From assembly GCF_023573145.1 (NCBI RefSeq), contig NZ_CP097635.1, positions 2,790,001 through 2,854,000 on the forward strand: a stretch of 64,000 nucleotides of DNA. The letters run 5' to 3'. Positions within the stretch are counted from its first letter, which is position 1; each line of letters begins with the position of its first letter. The notes beneath the pieces are model-generated. The model worked only from the letters and a program-made list of their open reading frames with translations, did not search any database and was not told the origin of the DNA. The position numbers and the translations under genes are program-made. The DNA is from Aquincola tertiaricarbonis. GTDB taxonomy: Bacteria; Pseudomonadota; Gammaproteobacteria; Burkholderiales; Burkholderiaceae_C. Shown here piece by piece: positions 7,733-15,278 of this stretch.

Positions 7733-8854
7733 ATGGACAGAAGAGACTTCCTCTCGGGTGCCAGCGTGGCCGCGGCCTCGCTGGTGGCCAAGGACACGGT
7801 GTTCGCGACCCCGGCCATGGCCCAGGCCGCCCCCAGCCAGCAGCTGGTGACGCAGATCTGGTCGCGCCACCTGCAATGGGTGGCCACGCAGGCGCAGCAG
7901 GTGGCCGACCCCTACGGCACCGGCGTCAAGGTGGGTGAAGCGGCCCGCGCCGCCGGCTACGCGGCGGTGGACCTGACGGTGCGCAACGACGGCCATGTGC
8001 ACCCGGCCAACGTGGCCACGCACCTGCCGGCCATGCTCAGCGGCATCCGCAGCACCGGGGCGCTGTGCGACCACATCGGCGTGAACTTCGCGCCACCGGC
8101 CGACCCGGCCAACACCGCCTGGATCGCCAGCCAGTCGGTGCACCAGATCCTGTCGGTGGCCGGCGCCCACGGCATCCGCAAGTACCGCTTCAACAACTCG
8201 GGGGCGGTGAGCTTCGGCAACAACACCTTCGGTGCACAGATCACTTCGCTGCTGGACGGTGTGCGGCTCAACCACCGCCGGCTGGCCGCCATCAACGCGC
8301 AGTACGGCAACCTGTGCGGCGTGGCGCACACCCATGCGTCGAACATCGGCGTCACGGTGTACGACTATGCGTATGCCATGCAGGGCATCTCGCCCGACCT
8401 CATCGGCATCAACCTGGCCATCGGCCACACCGCCACGGCGGCGCCGGGCACGATGTGGCAGCTGGAGATGCGGCGCAACATGCCGCACATCCGCTGTGTG
8501 GCGGTGGAAGACCTGGCCGCCACGGTCGACCCCGAGACGGGTGCGCTGAGCATCGGCCGCGTGCAGCCGCCCGGCGCCACCGGCACCGGCGGTGGGGTGA
8601 TCAACTGGACCACCTTCTATTCGCTGCTGCGCCTGGGCGGCTACAGCGGCGCGGTGGAGTCGCAGATCGAGTACCGCATCCCCGGGGCCGACGGCAACCC
8701 GGTGAGCCTGAACAGCGCCTTCTTCGCCGACAACGCGCAATTCACCTCGGGCAACCTCACGCCCGCGCTGATGATCGCCGCGATGCGCAAGGACTCGGAC
8801 TTCATCCGGGCGCGTGCGGTGGCGGGCGGCTGGTCGGCCGGGCAGGTGCTGTAG
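7733..8854 (+). CDS. Tat-exported sugar phosphate isomerase/epimerase-like TIM-barrel protein
   Basis: A 373-residue protein preceded by AAGGAGA. The N-terminus MDRRDFLSGASVAAAS is a good twin-arginine signal (RRDFL), with cleavage near AMAQA, so a folded cofactor- or metal-bearing protein is exported. The body fits the xylose-isomerase-like TIM barrel (AP endonuclease 2 superfamily). Examples are GEAARAAGYAAVDLTV near the start, AHTHASNIG around residue 200, LIGINLAIGHTA, and a C-terminal RLGGYSGAVESQIEY typical of strand 8. These families isomerise or epimerise sugars and related polyols. A periplasmic member beside a PQQ dehydrogenase suggests that it acts on the same substrate or its oxidation product. 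Confidence 0.75.
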   Translation: MDRRDFLSGASVAAASLVAKDTVFATPAMAQAAPSQQLVTQIWSRHLQWVATQAQQVADPYGTGVKVGEAARAAGYAAVDLTVRNDGHVHPANVATHLPAMLSGIRSTGALCDHIGVNFAPPADPANTAWIASQSVHQILSVAGAHGIRKYRFNNSGAVSFGNNTFGAQITSLLDGVRLNHRRLAAINAQYGNLCGVAHTHASNIGVTVYDYAYAMQGISPDLIGINLAIGHTATAAPGTMWQLEMRRNMPHIRCVAVEDLAATVDPETGALSIGRVQPPGATGTGGGVINWTTFYSLLRLGGYSGAVESQIEYRIPGADGNPVSLNSAFFADNAQFTSGNLTPALMIAAMRKDSDFIRARAVAGGWSAGQVL

Positions 8855-8860
8855 CCTGCC

Positions 8861-9484
8861 ATGGACGAGGTGTTCGGCCTCTTTCCCACGCCGGTGCTGC
8901 GCGCCGGCGGCGCGGTGCCGCCCGCGCTGGTGGCCGAGCTGGCGGCGCACTTCGATGCGGCGCCGGCGCAGGCCAACGCCGCCAGCGACCAGCTGGTGCA
9001 CACCCGCCTGCTCCGGCCGGAAGACAGCCCGCTGCTGCCGCAGCTGGTGGCGCTGCTCACGCCCAAGATCGAGGACATGGGCGCGCTGATGTTCGGCCAG
9101 CGGCTGGGTTGGGCCATCAAGGAGATGTGGGTCAACCGCATGGGGCAGGGCGGCCACCAGGCCATGCACCACCATGCCAACAGCTTCGTCTCGGGCGTGC
9201 TGTACCTCACCGAGGTGGACGCCGCCGCGCAGACGGTGTTCAGCAAGCCGGTGGGCGGCACCGAGTTCGTGTTCCGCCACCAGCATGCGCAGGTGGCCTC
9301 CACGCCCTTCAATGCCGACCGCTGGGTGTGCCCGGCCACCGCGCCCGGCGACCTGCTGCTGTTTCCCAGCTACCTGCTGCATGCGGTGCCGCCCAACCCC
9401 GGCGGGCGGCGCATCACCTTGTCCTTCAACGCGATTCCGGGCGGGCTGGACGCCTGGGGCTATGCCATCCGCTTCGGCGCCTGA
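8861..9484 (+). CDS. 2OG-Fe(II) oxygenase-like protein (TIGR02466/PF13759 type)
   Basis: A 207-residue cytoplasmic protein starting six bases after the previous gene. It begins LFPTPVLRAGG as many members of this family do. It keeps the double-stranded beta-helix landmarks: MHHHANSFVSGVLYLT near residue 105, containing candidate iron ligands, then APGDLLLFPSYLLHAVPPN with the distal histidine. GGRRITLSFN follows, with the arginine that would hold 2-oxoglutarate. Family members are putative non-haem iron oxygenases, many uncharacterised. Its place between the exported barrel protein and the TRAP transporter suggests that it processes the imported compound or modifies a partner protein. Confidence 0.75.
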   Translation: MDEVFGLFPTPVLRAGGAVPPALVAELAAHFDAAPAQANAASDQLVHTRLLRPEDSPLLPQLVALLTPKIEDMGALMFGQRLGWAIKEMWVNRMGQGGHQAMHHHANSFVSGVLYLTEVDAAAQTVFSKPVGGTEFVFRHQHAQVASTPFNADRWVCPATAPGDLLLFPSYLLHAVPPNPGGRRITLSFNAIPGGLDAWGYAIRFGA

Positions 9485-9493
9485 AAGCTGTTC

Positions 9494-10084
9494 ATGAGAT
9501 CCCTCTTCCACTTCTACTGCAAGGCCCTCGAAGCCCTGCTGGTGCTGGCCCTGGCCCTGATGGTGGTGCTGGTGTTCGGCAACGTGGTGCTGCGCTACGC
9601 CTTCAACTCCGGCATCACGGTGTCCGAGGAAGTCTCGCGCTGGCTGTTCATCTGGCTCACCTTCCTGGGCGCGGTGGTGGCCCTGCATGAGCACCGCCAC
9701 CTGGGCACCGACATGCTGCTGGCCCGCCTGGGCCCGGGCGCGCGCCGCGCCTGCATGGTGGTGGCGCAGCTGCTGATGCTGGCCGTGTGCGTGCTGCTGC
9801 TGCAGGGCTCGCTGACCCAGATGCGCATCAACTGGACGGTGGCCGCGCCTTCCACCGGCGCACCGATGGCAGTGGTCTACATCGCCGCGGTGGTGTTCGC
9901 CGCCTCGGCCCTGCCGATGCTGCTGGTGGACCTGCTGGCCCTCTTCAAGCCCGCCGCCGATGGCGCGGAGCCCCTGCGCCGGAGTGCCGCCGCCCGGCCG
10001 CTCCGAAGGCGGCGCTCCGCCCCTCTCGGAGGGGAGCTCGCGCAGCGAGCGGGTGCCCCATCCCGGGCCGAGGAGCAGGCATGA
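9494..10084 (+). CDS. TRAP transporter small permease (DctQ type)
   Basis: A 196-residue membrane protein with four hydrophobic segments. These include ALLVLALALMVVLVFGNVVLRYAF, then WLFIWLTFLGAVVALHEHRHLG with the conserved E-x-R/H-H-L-G region. Two more run to about residue 150 (MAVVYIAAVVFAASALPMLLVDLLALF). DctQ subunits support the large permease of tripartite ATP-independent transporters, which take up organic acids and related solutes with sodium. The last 45 residues are an arginine/alanine-rich hydrophilic tail encoded by a sequence with two perfect hairpins at 10020-10050. That tail looks like repeat DNA captured into the frame. The stop overlaps the dctM start by ATGA. Confidence 0.88.
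   Translation: MRSLFHFYCKALEALLVLALALMVVLVFGNVVLRYAFNSGITVSEEVSRWLFIWLTFLGAVVALHEHRHLGTDMLLARLGPGARRACMVVAQLLMLAVCVLLLQGSLTQMRINWTVAAPSTGAPMAVVYIAAVVFAASALPMLLVDLLALFKPAADGAEPLRRSAAARPLRRRRSAPLGGELAQRAGAPSRAEEQA
10020..10050. repeat. Twin-hairpin REP-like element inside the dctQ 3' end
   Basis: Two adjacent perfect stems lie here: CCCCTC-TCG-GAGGGG (10020-10034) and GCTCGC-GCA-GCGAGC (10036-10050). Each has a 6-bp stem and a 3-base loop. Paired short palindromes of this sort are typical of dispersed intergenic repeats in Burkholderiales. Here they encode part of the unusual DctQ tail. Confidence 0.55.
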
Positions 10085-11358
10085 CCATCACCGTCTTCCT
10101 CGGTTCGCTGCTCGGGGCCATGGCACTGGGCGTGCCCATCGCCTTTGCGCTGCTGCTGTGCGGCGTGGCGCTGATGTGGCACCTGGACCTGTTCGACGCG
10201 CAGATCCTGGCGCAGAACCTGGTGAGCGGCGCCGACAGCTTTCCGCTGCTGGCGGTGCCGTTCTTCATGCTGGCCGGCGAGATCATGAACGTGGGCGGGC
10301 TGTCGCGGCGCATCGTCAACCTGGCGCTGACGCTGGTGGGCCATGTGCGCGGCGGCCTGGGCTACGTCACCATCATCGCGGCCTGCATCATGGCCGCGCT
10401 GTCGGGCTCGGCGGTGGCCGATGCGGCGGCGCTGGCCGCGCTGCTGCTGCCGATGATGGTGGCCGCCGGCCACGACAAGGCGCGCTCGGCGGGGCTCATC
10501 GCCTCGGCCGGCATCATCGCCCCGGTGATCCCGCCGTCCATCGGCTTCGTGATCTTCGGCGTGGCGGCCAACGTGTCCATCAGCAAGCTGTTCCTGGCCG
10601 GCATCGCGCCGGGGGTGATGCTGGGCGTGGCGCTGTGGTTCACCTGGTGGTGGCTGGTGCGCCGCGAGAAGGTGGTGCCGCCGCCGCGCCGCAGCCGCGG
10701 CGAGGTGTTCACCGCGCTGCGCGAGGCCTCGTGGGCGCTGGTGCTGCCGGTGATCGTGGTGGTGGGGCTGAAGATGGGCGTCTTCACGCCCACCGAGGCG
10801 GCCGTGGTGGCGGCGGTGTATGCGCTGGTGGTGGCCACCTGCGTGTACCGCGAGCTGCCGGTGAGCCGGCTGTACGCTGTGTTCGTGGACGCCGCCAAGA
10901 CCAGCGCGGTGGTGATGTTCCTGGTGGCCGCGGCCATGGTCAGCGCCTGGCTGATCACGGTGGCCGGGCTGCCGGCCCTGGTGGTGGACCTGCTGGCGCC
11001 CTTCATGGACAACCAGACGCTGCTGCTCATCGCCATCATGCTGCTGGTGTTCTTCGTGGGCACGGCGATGGACATGACGCCCACCATCCTGATCCTGACG
11101 CCGGTGCTGATGCCGGTGGTCAAGCAGGCCGGCATCGACCCGGTGTACTTCGGTGTGCTGTTCATGATCAACAACGCCATCGGCCTGATCACCCCACCGG
11201 TGGGCGCGGTGCTCAACACCGTGGCCGGCGTGGGCAAGGTGCGCATGGACGAGGTCACCCGTGGCGTGCTGCCGTTTCTGACCGCGCAGTTCCTGCTGCT
11301 GATGCTGATGGTGCTGTTCCCGCAGCTGGTGACGGTGCCGGCGAGCTGGTTCTACTAG
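10081..11358 (+). CDS. TRAP transporter large permease (DctM type)
   Basis: A 425-residue, very hydrophobic protein of the usual DctM length with about 12 membrane segments. Family landmarks are VPFFMLAGEIMNVGGLSRRIV near residue 60, AALSGSAVADAAALAALLLPMM near 105, ASAGIIAPVIPPSIGFVIFG near 140, and GTAMDMTPTILILTPVLMP near 325. The C-terminal NAIGLITPPVGAVLN is another. It forms the sodium-coupled translocation channel of the TRAP system. The start at 10081 overlaps the dctQ stop. The gene is followed by 133 bases holding operator module B before the binding-protein gene, so the binding protein can also be made separately. Confidence 0.93.
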   Translation: MTITVFLGSLLGAMALGVPIAFALLLCGVALMWHLDLFDAQILAQNLVSGADSFPLLAVPFFMLAGEIMNVGGLSRRIVNLALTLVGHVRGGLGYVTIIAACIMAALSGSAVADAAALAALLLPMMVAAGHDKARSAGLIASAGIIAPVIPPSIGFVIFGVAANVSISKLFLAGIAPGVMLGVALWFTWWWLVRREKVVPPPRRSRGEVFTALREASWALVLPVIVVVGLKMGVFTPTEAAVVAAVYALVVATCVYRELPVSRLYAVFVDAAKTSAVVMFLVAAAMVSAWLITVAGLPALVVDLLAPFMDNQTLLLIAIMLLVFFVGTAMDMTPTILILTPVLMPVVKQAGIDPVYFGVLFMINNAIGLITPPVGAVLNTVAGVGKVRMDEVTRGVLPFLTAQFLLLMLMVLFPQLVTVPASWFY

Positions 11359-11375
11359 AAGCCGCGGTCTGCACA

Positions 11376-11436
11376 GCTTTCAACTTTTGAACGCTTTCTC
11401 GGCTTTGAACGCCCGAAGCGACTTCTCTGGCAACCT
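11376..11436 (+). promoter_or_regulatory. Operator/promoter module B (probable IclR site)
   Basis: GCTTTCAACTTTTGAACG with dyad TTCAA-CTT-TTGAA at 11379-11391, a further TTTGAACG at 11404-11411, and CTGGCAACCT at 11427-11436. Dyad and CTGGCAACCT are 48 bases apart, exactly as in module A upstream of the dehydrogenase, about 8.4 kb away. This implies a second promoter in the cluster, driving the TRAP binding protein under the same regulator. Confidence 0.55.
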
Positions 11437-11491
11437 TCATCGGCCAGCAAGCGCTGGCCCGCACCAACAACCAACCACCATGGGGACCACG

Positions 11492-12517
11492 ATGGGCAAG
11501 CACATCTCTTACACGCTGAAGGCCGGTATCGCCACGCTGGGCCTGGCCTTGCTGGCCGGCGGCGCCGCGCAGGCGCAGGACATCAAGGAGCGCAACCTGC
11601 GCTTTGCCTTCAGCCTGGCCAAGGACCATCCGCTGGGGCAGGGCGCGCAGAAGTTCGCCGACGCCGTGGCTGCCAGAAGCGGCGGCAAGATGAAGGTCAG
11701 CCTGTTCCCAAATGCGGTGCTGGGCAGCGACCAGCAGAACCTGTCGGCGGTGCGCGGCGGCACGCTGGACTTCACCTCCATGGCCACCGGCATCGTTGCT
11801 TCGCTGGACAAGCAGTTCATGGTGTTCGACCTGCCCTTCCTGTTCAACGACGCGAAGGAGGCCTACGCCGTGACCGACGGCGCGGTGGCCACCCGGCTGC
11901 TGGACGGGCTGCAGGCGCACGGCCTGGTGGGCCTGGGCATCTGGGACCTGGGCTTTCGCAACATGACCAACAGCAAGCGCCCCATCGTGCGCGCCGAGGA
12001 CATGCAGGGTCTGAAGATGCGGGTGATCAGCTCGCCCATCTTCATCGACCTGTTCACCACGCTGGGTGCCAACCCGCTGCCGATGACCTTCGGCGAGGTG
12101 TATGGCGCGCTGGAGTCCCGCGCCATCGACGGCCAGGATAACCCGGTGGCGGTGATCGAATCGGCCAAGTTCGCCGAGGTGCAGAAGTACCTGTCCATCA
12201 CCCGGCATGTCTATACAGGCATGCCGTTCATGATGAGCAAGAAGACCTGGGACGGCATGTCGGCCGACGAGCGCAAGGTGATCCGCGACGCGGCGGCTGA
12301 AGCCAAGACCGAGGAGCGCCGCCTGACCCAGCAGAAGGAAGCCCAGGCCATCGACGGCCTGCGCAAGAGCATGCAGGTCAACGAGGTGAGCGAGGCCGAG
12401 ATGCTGCGCTGGCGCCAGAAGGTGCAGCCGGTGGTCGACAAGTTCAGCCGCGAGATCGGCGAAGGCGTGGTGAAGGACGTGAACGCCGAGCTGACCCGCA
12501 TGCGCGGCGCCAAGTAA
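11492..12517 (+). CDS. TRAP transporter periplasmic substrate-binding protein (DctP type)
   Basis: A 341-residue binding protein. The ATG at 11492 is preferred because GGGGA lies six bases upstream; 11480 is an in-frame alternative. The signal peptide TLKAGIATLGLALLAGGAAQAQ precedes the mature DctP fold. Landmarks are FAFSLAKDHPLGQGAQKFADAVAARSGG, DLPFLFNDAKEAYAV around residue 120, GIWDLGFRNMTNSKRPI near 155 with the arginine that usually grips the substrate carboxylate, and GEVYGALESRAIDGQDNP near 210. It captures a carboxylated substrate and hands it to DctQM. Its own promoter-like module allows higher expression than the membrane genes. Confidence 0.92.
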   Translation: MGKHISYTLKAGIATLGLALLAGGAAQAQDIKERNLRFAFSLAKDHPLGQGAQKFADAVAARSGGKMKVSLFPNAVLGSDQQNLSAVRGGTLDFTSMATGIVASLDKQFMVFDLPFLFNDAKEAYAVTDGAVATRLLDGLQAHGLVGLGIWDLGFRNMTNSKRPIVRAEDMQGLKMRVISSPIFIDLFTTLGANPLPMTFGEVYGALESRAIDGQDNPVAVIESAKFAEVQKYLSITRHVYTGMPFMMSKKTWDGMSADERKVIRDAAAEAKTEERRLTQQKEAQAIDGLRKSMQVNEVSEAEMLRWRQKVQPVVDKFSREIGEGVVKDVNAELTRMRGAK

Positions 12518-12527
12518 GGAGCACGGC

Positions 12528-13256
12528 ATGAGCTTGCTGGGCAAGGCCGCCCTGGCCATGTGGTGGGACATGGCGCCCGACGTGCGGCCCGACTTCGAGG
12601 ACTGGCACAGCCACGAGCACTTTCCGGAGCGGCTGGGCATCCCGGGCTTCTTGCGGGCCTCGCGCTGGCGCAGCGTGGCGGGCGAGGGCTTCTTCGTCAT
12701 CTACGAGCTGGCGGCGCACGACACGCTGTCCAGCGCCGACTACCTGGCCCGACTGAATGCGCCCACGCCCTGGTCCACCCGGCTGATGCCGCATCACCGC
12801 AACATGGTGCGCAGCCAGTGCCGGGTGCTGGCCAGCGCCGGCGGGCTGCTGGCCCACCAGGTGCTGACGCTGCAGCTGCAGGCCGAAGGCGGCGACGCCG
12901 CGACCCTGGCCGCCGAGATGCAGGCCTTGTGCCCCATGCTGGCCAGCCTGCCGGGCCTGGTGGGGGTGCACCTGCTGCGCCATGAGGCGCCGGCCATCGC
13001 GCCCACCACCGAGCAACGCATCCGCGGGCTGGTTGATGCTGCGGCCGACTGGGTGCTGCTGCTGTGCGGCTACGAAGCCGCGGCGCTGGGCGATGCCCTG
13101 GCGCATGAGGCCTTGACCTCGGCGCTGGCCCGGGCGGGTGCCACGCCGCGCCGGCAGGGCCATTTCCAGCTCAGCCACTCGGCGGTGGCGGGCGACGTGA
13201 GCGGGCCGGCCAGCGAGGCCTTCAGGCTGCAGGCGGTGCCGCAGGCGGCCGCCTGA
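12528..13256 (+). CDS. EthD-like dimeric alpha/beta-barrel protein
   Basis: A 242-residue soluble protein with a strong ribosome-binding site (AAGGAG), ten bases after the TRAP gene. The first half has the pattern of dimeric alpha/beta-barrel (ferredoxin-like) proteins: a conserved DWHSHEHFPERLGIPGFLRASRW at residues 25-47, then VIYELA and a YLARLNAPTPWSTRLMPHHRNMVRSQC block. The second half repeats the approximate pattern more weakly (LTLQLQAEGG, LPGLVGVHLLRHEAP, WVLLLCGYE), so it may be a fused pair of barrels. EthD-type proteins assist or catalyse steps in degradation pathways. The exact role is unknown. Last gene of the cluster. Confidence 0.65.
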   Translation: MSLLGKAALAMWWDMAPDVRPDFEDWHSHEHFPERLGIPGFLRASRWRSVAGEGFFVIYELAAHDTLSSADYLARLNAPTPWSTRLMPHHRNMVRSQCRVLASAGGLLAHQVLTLQLQAEGGDAATLAAEMQALCPMLASLPGLVGVHLLRHEAPAIAPTTEQRIRGLVDAAADWVLLLCGYEAAALGDALAHEALTSALARAGATPRRQGHFQLSHSAVAGDVSGPASEAFRLQAVPQAAA

Positions 13257-13289
13257 AGGCCGGGCCTGCGGCCGCGGCGCTGCGGTGCT

Positions 13290-13640
13290 TCAGCGCTCCG
13301 GCAGCACCCACATCTTGCTGCCGTTGCTCAGCGTCACCGCCCGTGCACCGGTCGGTGGCACCGAGCTGGTGGTGGTGGCCCCGGCGGCGCGCGCGCCCGC
13401 CGCGGGCGTTGCACCGGGCTCGCGCAGCACCCGCACCGCCTGGCCGTTGACCCACACCGTGTCGGTCACCGGGGCGCTGGGCACCGGTGTGGCCGGGCGC
13501 GCTTCCACCAGGACGCGCTGGCCGTTGCCGGTGCTCAGGGCCTGCACGGCCGCGTCGGCCGCCAGCGCCGGTACGGTAGCGGTGGCCAGCCACCCGGCCG
13601 CGGCCACGACGCAGCATGCAGCAGCAACCTGCCTGCTCAT
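13290..13640 (-). CDS. Small secreted protein of unknown function
   Basis: A 116-residue protein whose start overlaps the stop of the upstream gene by ATGA, so it is coupled to it. It begins with a signal peptide (VAAACCVVAAAGWLATATVPALAA). The mature part contains three short similar segments: TGNGQRVLVEARP, VWVNGQAVRVLREPG and LSNGSKMWVLPE. Each has the form G-x-x-hydrophobic-x-V/W-hydrophobic, separated by Ala/Thr/Pro linkers. These may be small beta-hairpin repeats. I do not recognise the family. It probably acts with the secreted product of the gene before it. Confidence 0.6.
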   Translation of the reverse strand: MSRQVAAACCVVAAAGWLATATVPALAADAAVQALSTGNGQRVLVEARPATPVPSAPVTDTVWVNGQAVRVLREPGATPAAGARAAGATTTSSVPPTGARAVTLSNGSKMWVLPER

Positions 13641-14161
13641 GGCGTCACCGTGTGGCCGGTGACCAGGCCGTTGCAGCTCACGTTGACGTTCGACTCGGTG
13701 TGGAACACGTTGAGCGAGATCGTCTGGCCGCCATCGGGCGCGAGGCTTTCCGGGTCTGCGTACATCTTGATCAGCGCATGGCCCGTCCAGACGAAGCCGC
13801 CGAAGGGGGCCGGGCCGCGGCGCGTCATCTGCAAGACAGGTGCGCCATAGCCGATGGAGGCATTGCCCTGGTTCTGCAGCACCGACAGTGTGACCGAGGT
13901 GATCTGGTCGGTGGCCGAAGGGGTGAAGCACTGCAGCGACACCTGCTCCAGCACGTAGCGCCTGCCCGCGGGCGTGGCGAACTGGATGAAGCCATTGACG
14001 AACGGCGGCTCCAGCGAGCCTGAGCCGCTGGCCATGTACGGAAAGCGGTCGGGGTTCTCGACATCGCGCATCGGCGCGGCGTATTGCGCGCTGGCCTGCG
14101 TCGCGGCCAGGCACGCCAGAACCAGCACGGCGCTGGCAGGCAGGCATCTTGAAAGCTTCAT
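13637..14161 (-). CDS. Secreted protein of unknown function
   Basis: A 174-residue protein starting with a signal peptide (LSRCLPASAVLVLACLAATQASAQ). The mature region is beta-rich: PFVNGFIQFATPAGRRYVLEQVSLQCFTPS, VTLSVLQNQG, APFGGFVWTGHALIKMYADPES and a C-terminal NVNVSCNGLVTGHTV. Two cysteines (in LQCF and SCNG) could form a disulfide in the periplasm. No catalytic motif is visible. It lies directly downstream of a PEP-CTERM gene on the same strand (22-base gap) and overlaps the following small gene by four bases, forming a three-gene secreted set. Confidence 0.65.
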   Translation of the reverse strand: MKLSRCLPASAVLVLACLAATQASAQYAAPMRDVENPDRFPYMASGSGSLEPPFVNGFIQFATPAGRRYVLEQVSLQCFTPSATDQITSVTLSVLQNQGNASIGYGAPVLQMTRRGPAPFGGFVWTGHALIKMYADPESLAPDGGQTISLNVFHTESNVNVSCNGLVTGHTVTP

Positions 14162-14183
14162 CCGAGGTGCTCCAGGTGTCGTG

Positions 14184-15071
14184 TCAGGGAAGTGGTGAGG
14201 GCCTCTGGCGGCGGCGCCAGGCCAGAGCGGCCAGTCCCGCCAGCAGCAGCAGGGCGGCTTGCGGCTCGGGCACGGCGGGCGCCGTCCAGGCCAGGCCGGC
14301 GTTGATGTAGCCCGGGCCCAGCGGCGTGGCCAGGTCCACCAGCGAGCCCGGCCCGCTGCTGGCAAAGGCCACCAGCTGCGAGCCACCGGTCGCGTCGTTC
14401 GCGATGGCGACGAAGCGGCCGTCGCGGTCGTCCCAGGCCAGCCCGCCTTGGAAGGCGCGCGAGCCGTCGCCCAGGTCGAACAGCACGGTGGTGCCGGGGC
14501 CGCCGGCCGCTTCGGCATCGATGGCCACCAGCCGGCGCTGCACCCCGGCATCGTCGGCCGCGATGCCATACAGCAGCCCGTCGCGCGGGTTGTAGGTGAG
14601 CCCGCCATAAAGCCCGCCGCCCAGCGCGCCCACCAGGCTGGCGCCGCCACCATCCACTCGGTACAGCGAAGCAGCGCCGCTGAAGTCCTGCGCCACGGCG
14701 TACAACCGGCGGCCTTGCGCCGCCAGGCCACCGACGAAGCCGCTGCCCAGCGTGATCGGCGTGGACAGCGCGGCCGGATCGGCACCGCTGAACGAGGTGA
14801 GCACCGATTGGCCGAGGCTGTCGTTGGCGATGGCGTAGAAGCGGCCGTCGGCGGTGCTGAAAGTCAGCCCGCCGTTGAAGGCCATGCTGCCGTCGCCCAG
14901 CGCCAGAGCGGTGGTGGGTTCGTCCAGGTCGGTGAAGAGGCGACCCACGCCCTGCGCATCGGGGCCGATCGCGTGCAAGGCCGCGAGGGCGGGGGCGCTG
15001 GCCGCGAGCAGCAGGCTCATCAAGCCCAGAGCGAGTCGGGGGCGCCAGCGGGCGGTGTCGGGAAGCTGCAT
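14184..15071 (-). CDS. PEP-CTERM protein with beta-propeller-like repeats
   Basis: A 295-residue secreted protein. The start at 15071 is preferred over longer frames because AAGGTGGG precedes it and a signal peptide follows (LALGLMSLLLAASAPALA). The mature part has about five repeats of a pattern like GGLTFSTADGRFYAIANDS and GGLTYNPRDGLLYGIAADD, roughly 45-50 residues apart, as in beta-propellers. The C-terminus carries VPEPQ, a hydrophobic stretch (ALLLLAGLAALAW) and RRRQR, the exosortase-dependent sorting signal. It is probably released to the surface or matrix. The function is unknown. It heads a minus-strand group with the two small secreted proteins downstream. Confidence 0.8.
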   Translation of the reverse strand: MQLPDTARWRPRLALGLMSLLLAASAPALAALHAIGPDAQGVGRLFTDLDEPTTALALGDGSMAFNGGLTFSTADGRFYAIANDSLGQSVLTSFSGADPAALSTPITLGSGFVGGLAAQGRRLYAVAQDFSGAASLYRVDGGGASLVGALGGGLYGGLTYNPRDGLLYGIAADDAGVQRRLVAIDAEAAGGPGTTVLFDLGDGSRAFQGGLAWDDRDGRFVAIANDATGGSQLVAFASSGPGSLVDLATPLGPGYINAGLAWTAPAVPEPQAALLLLAGLAALAWRRRQRPSPLP

Positions 15072-15278
15072 CGAACCCACCTTGAAGGGATGACGCTTGC
15101 AGCCTAGAGACGTGCCAGCCTTCGCACAATGCGTCACCCCTGGTGTGAAGGGCACCGGTGGTTTCGATGTCCGGTTCGGGCCGGCGATGACGTTGTAGGC
15201 GGCTACGTTCTAGGGGGAGGGGCTCACGCCGGCAGGGTGCCGGCCTATGCTGCGCGCTGCAGTTGGAGGAGACATTCG

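Noticed and set aside
6539..9700. Minus-strand open frame of 1053 residues
   Set aside because: It covers five well-supported plus-strand genes. Its His/Arg/Gln/Val-rich composition is typical of antisense frames in high-GC DNA.
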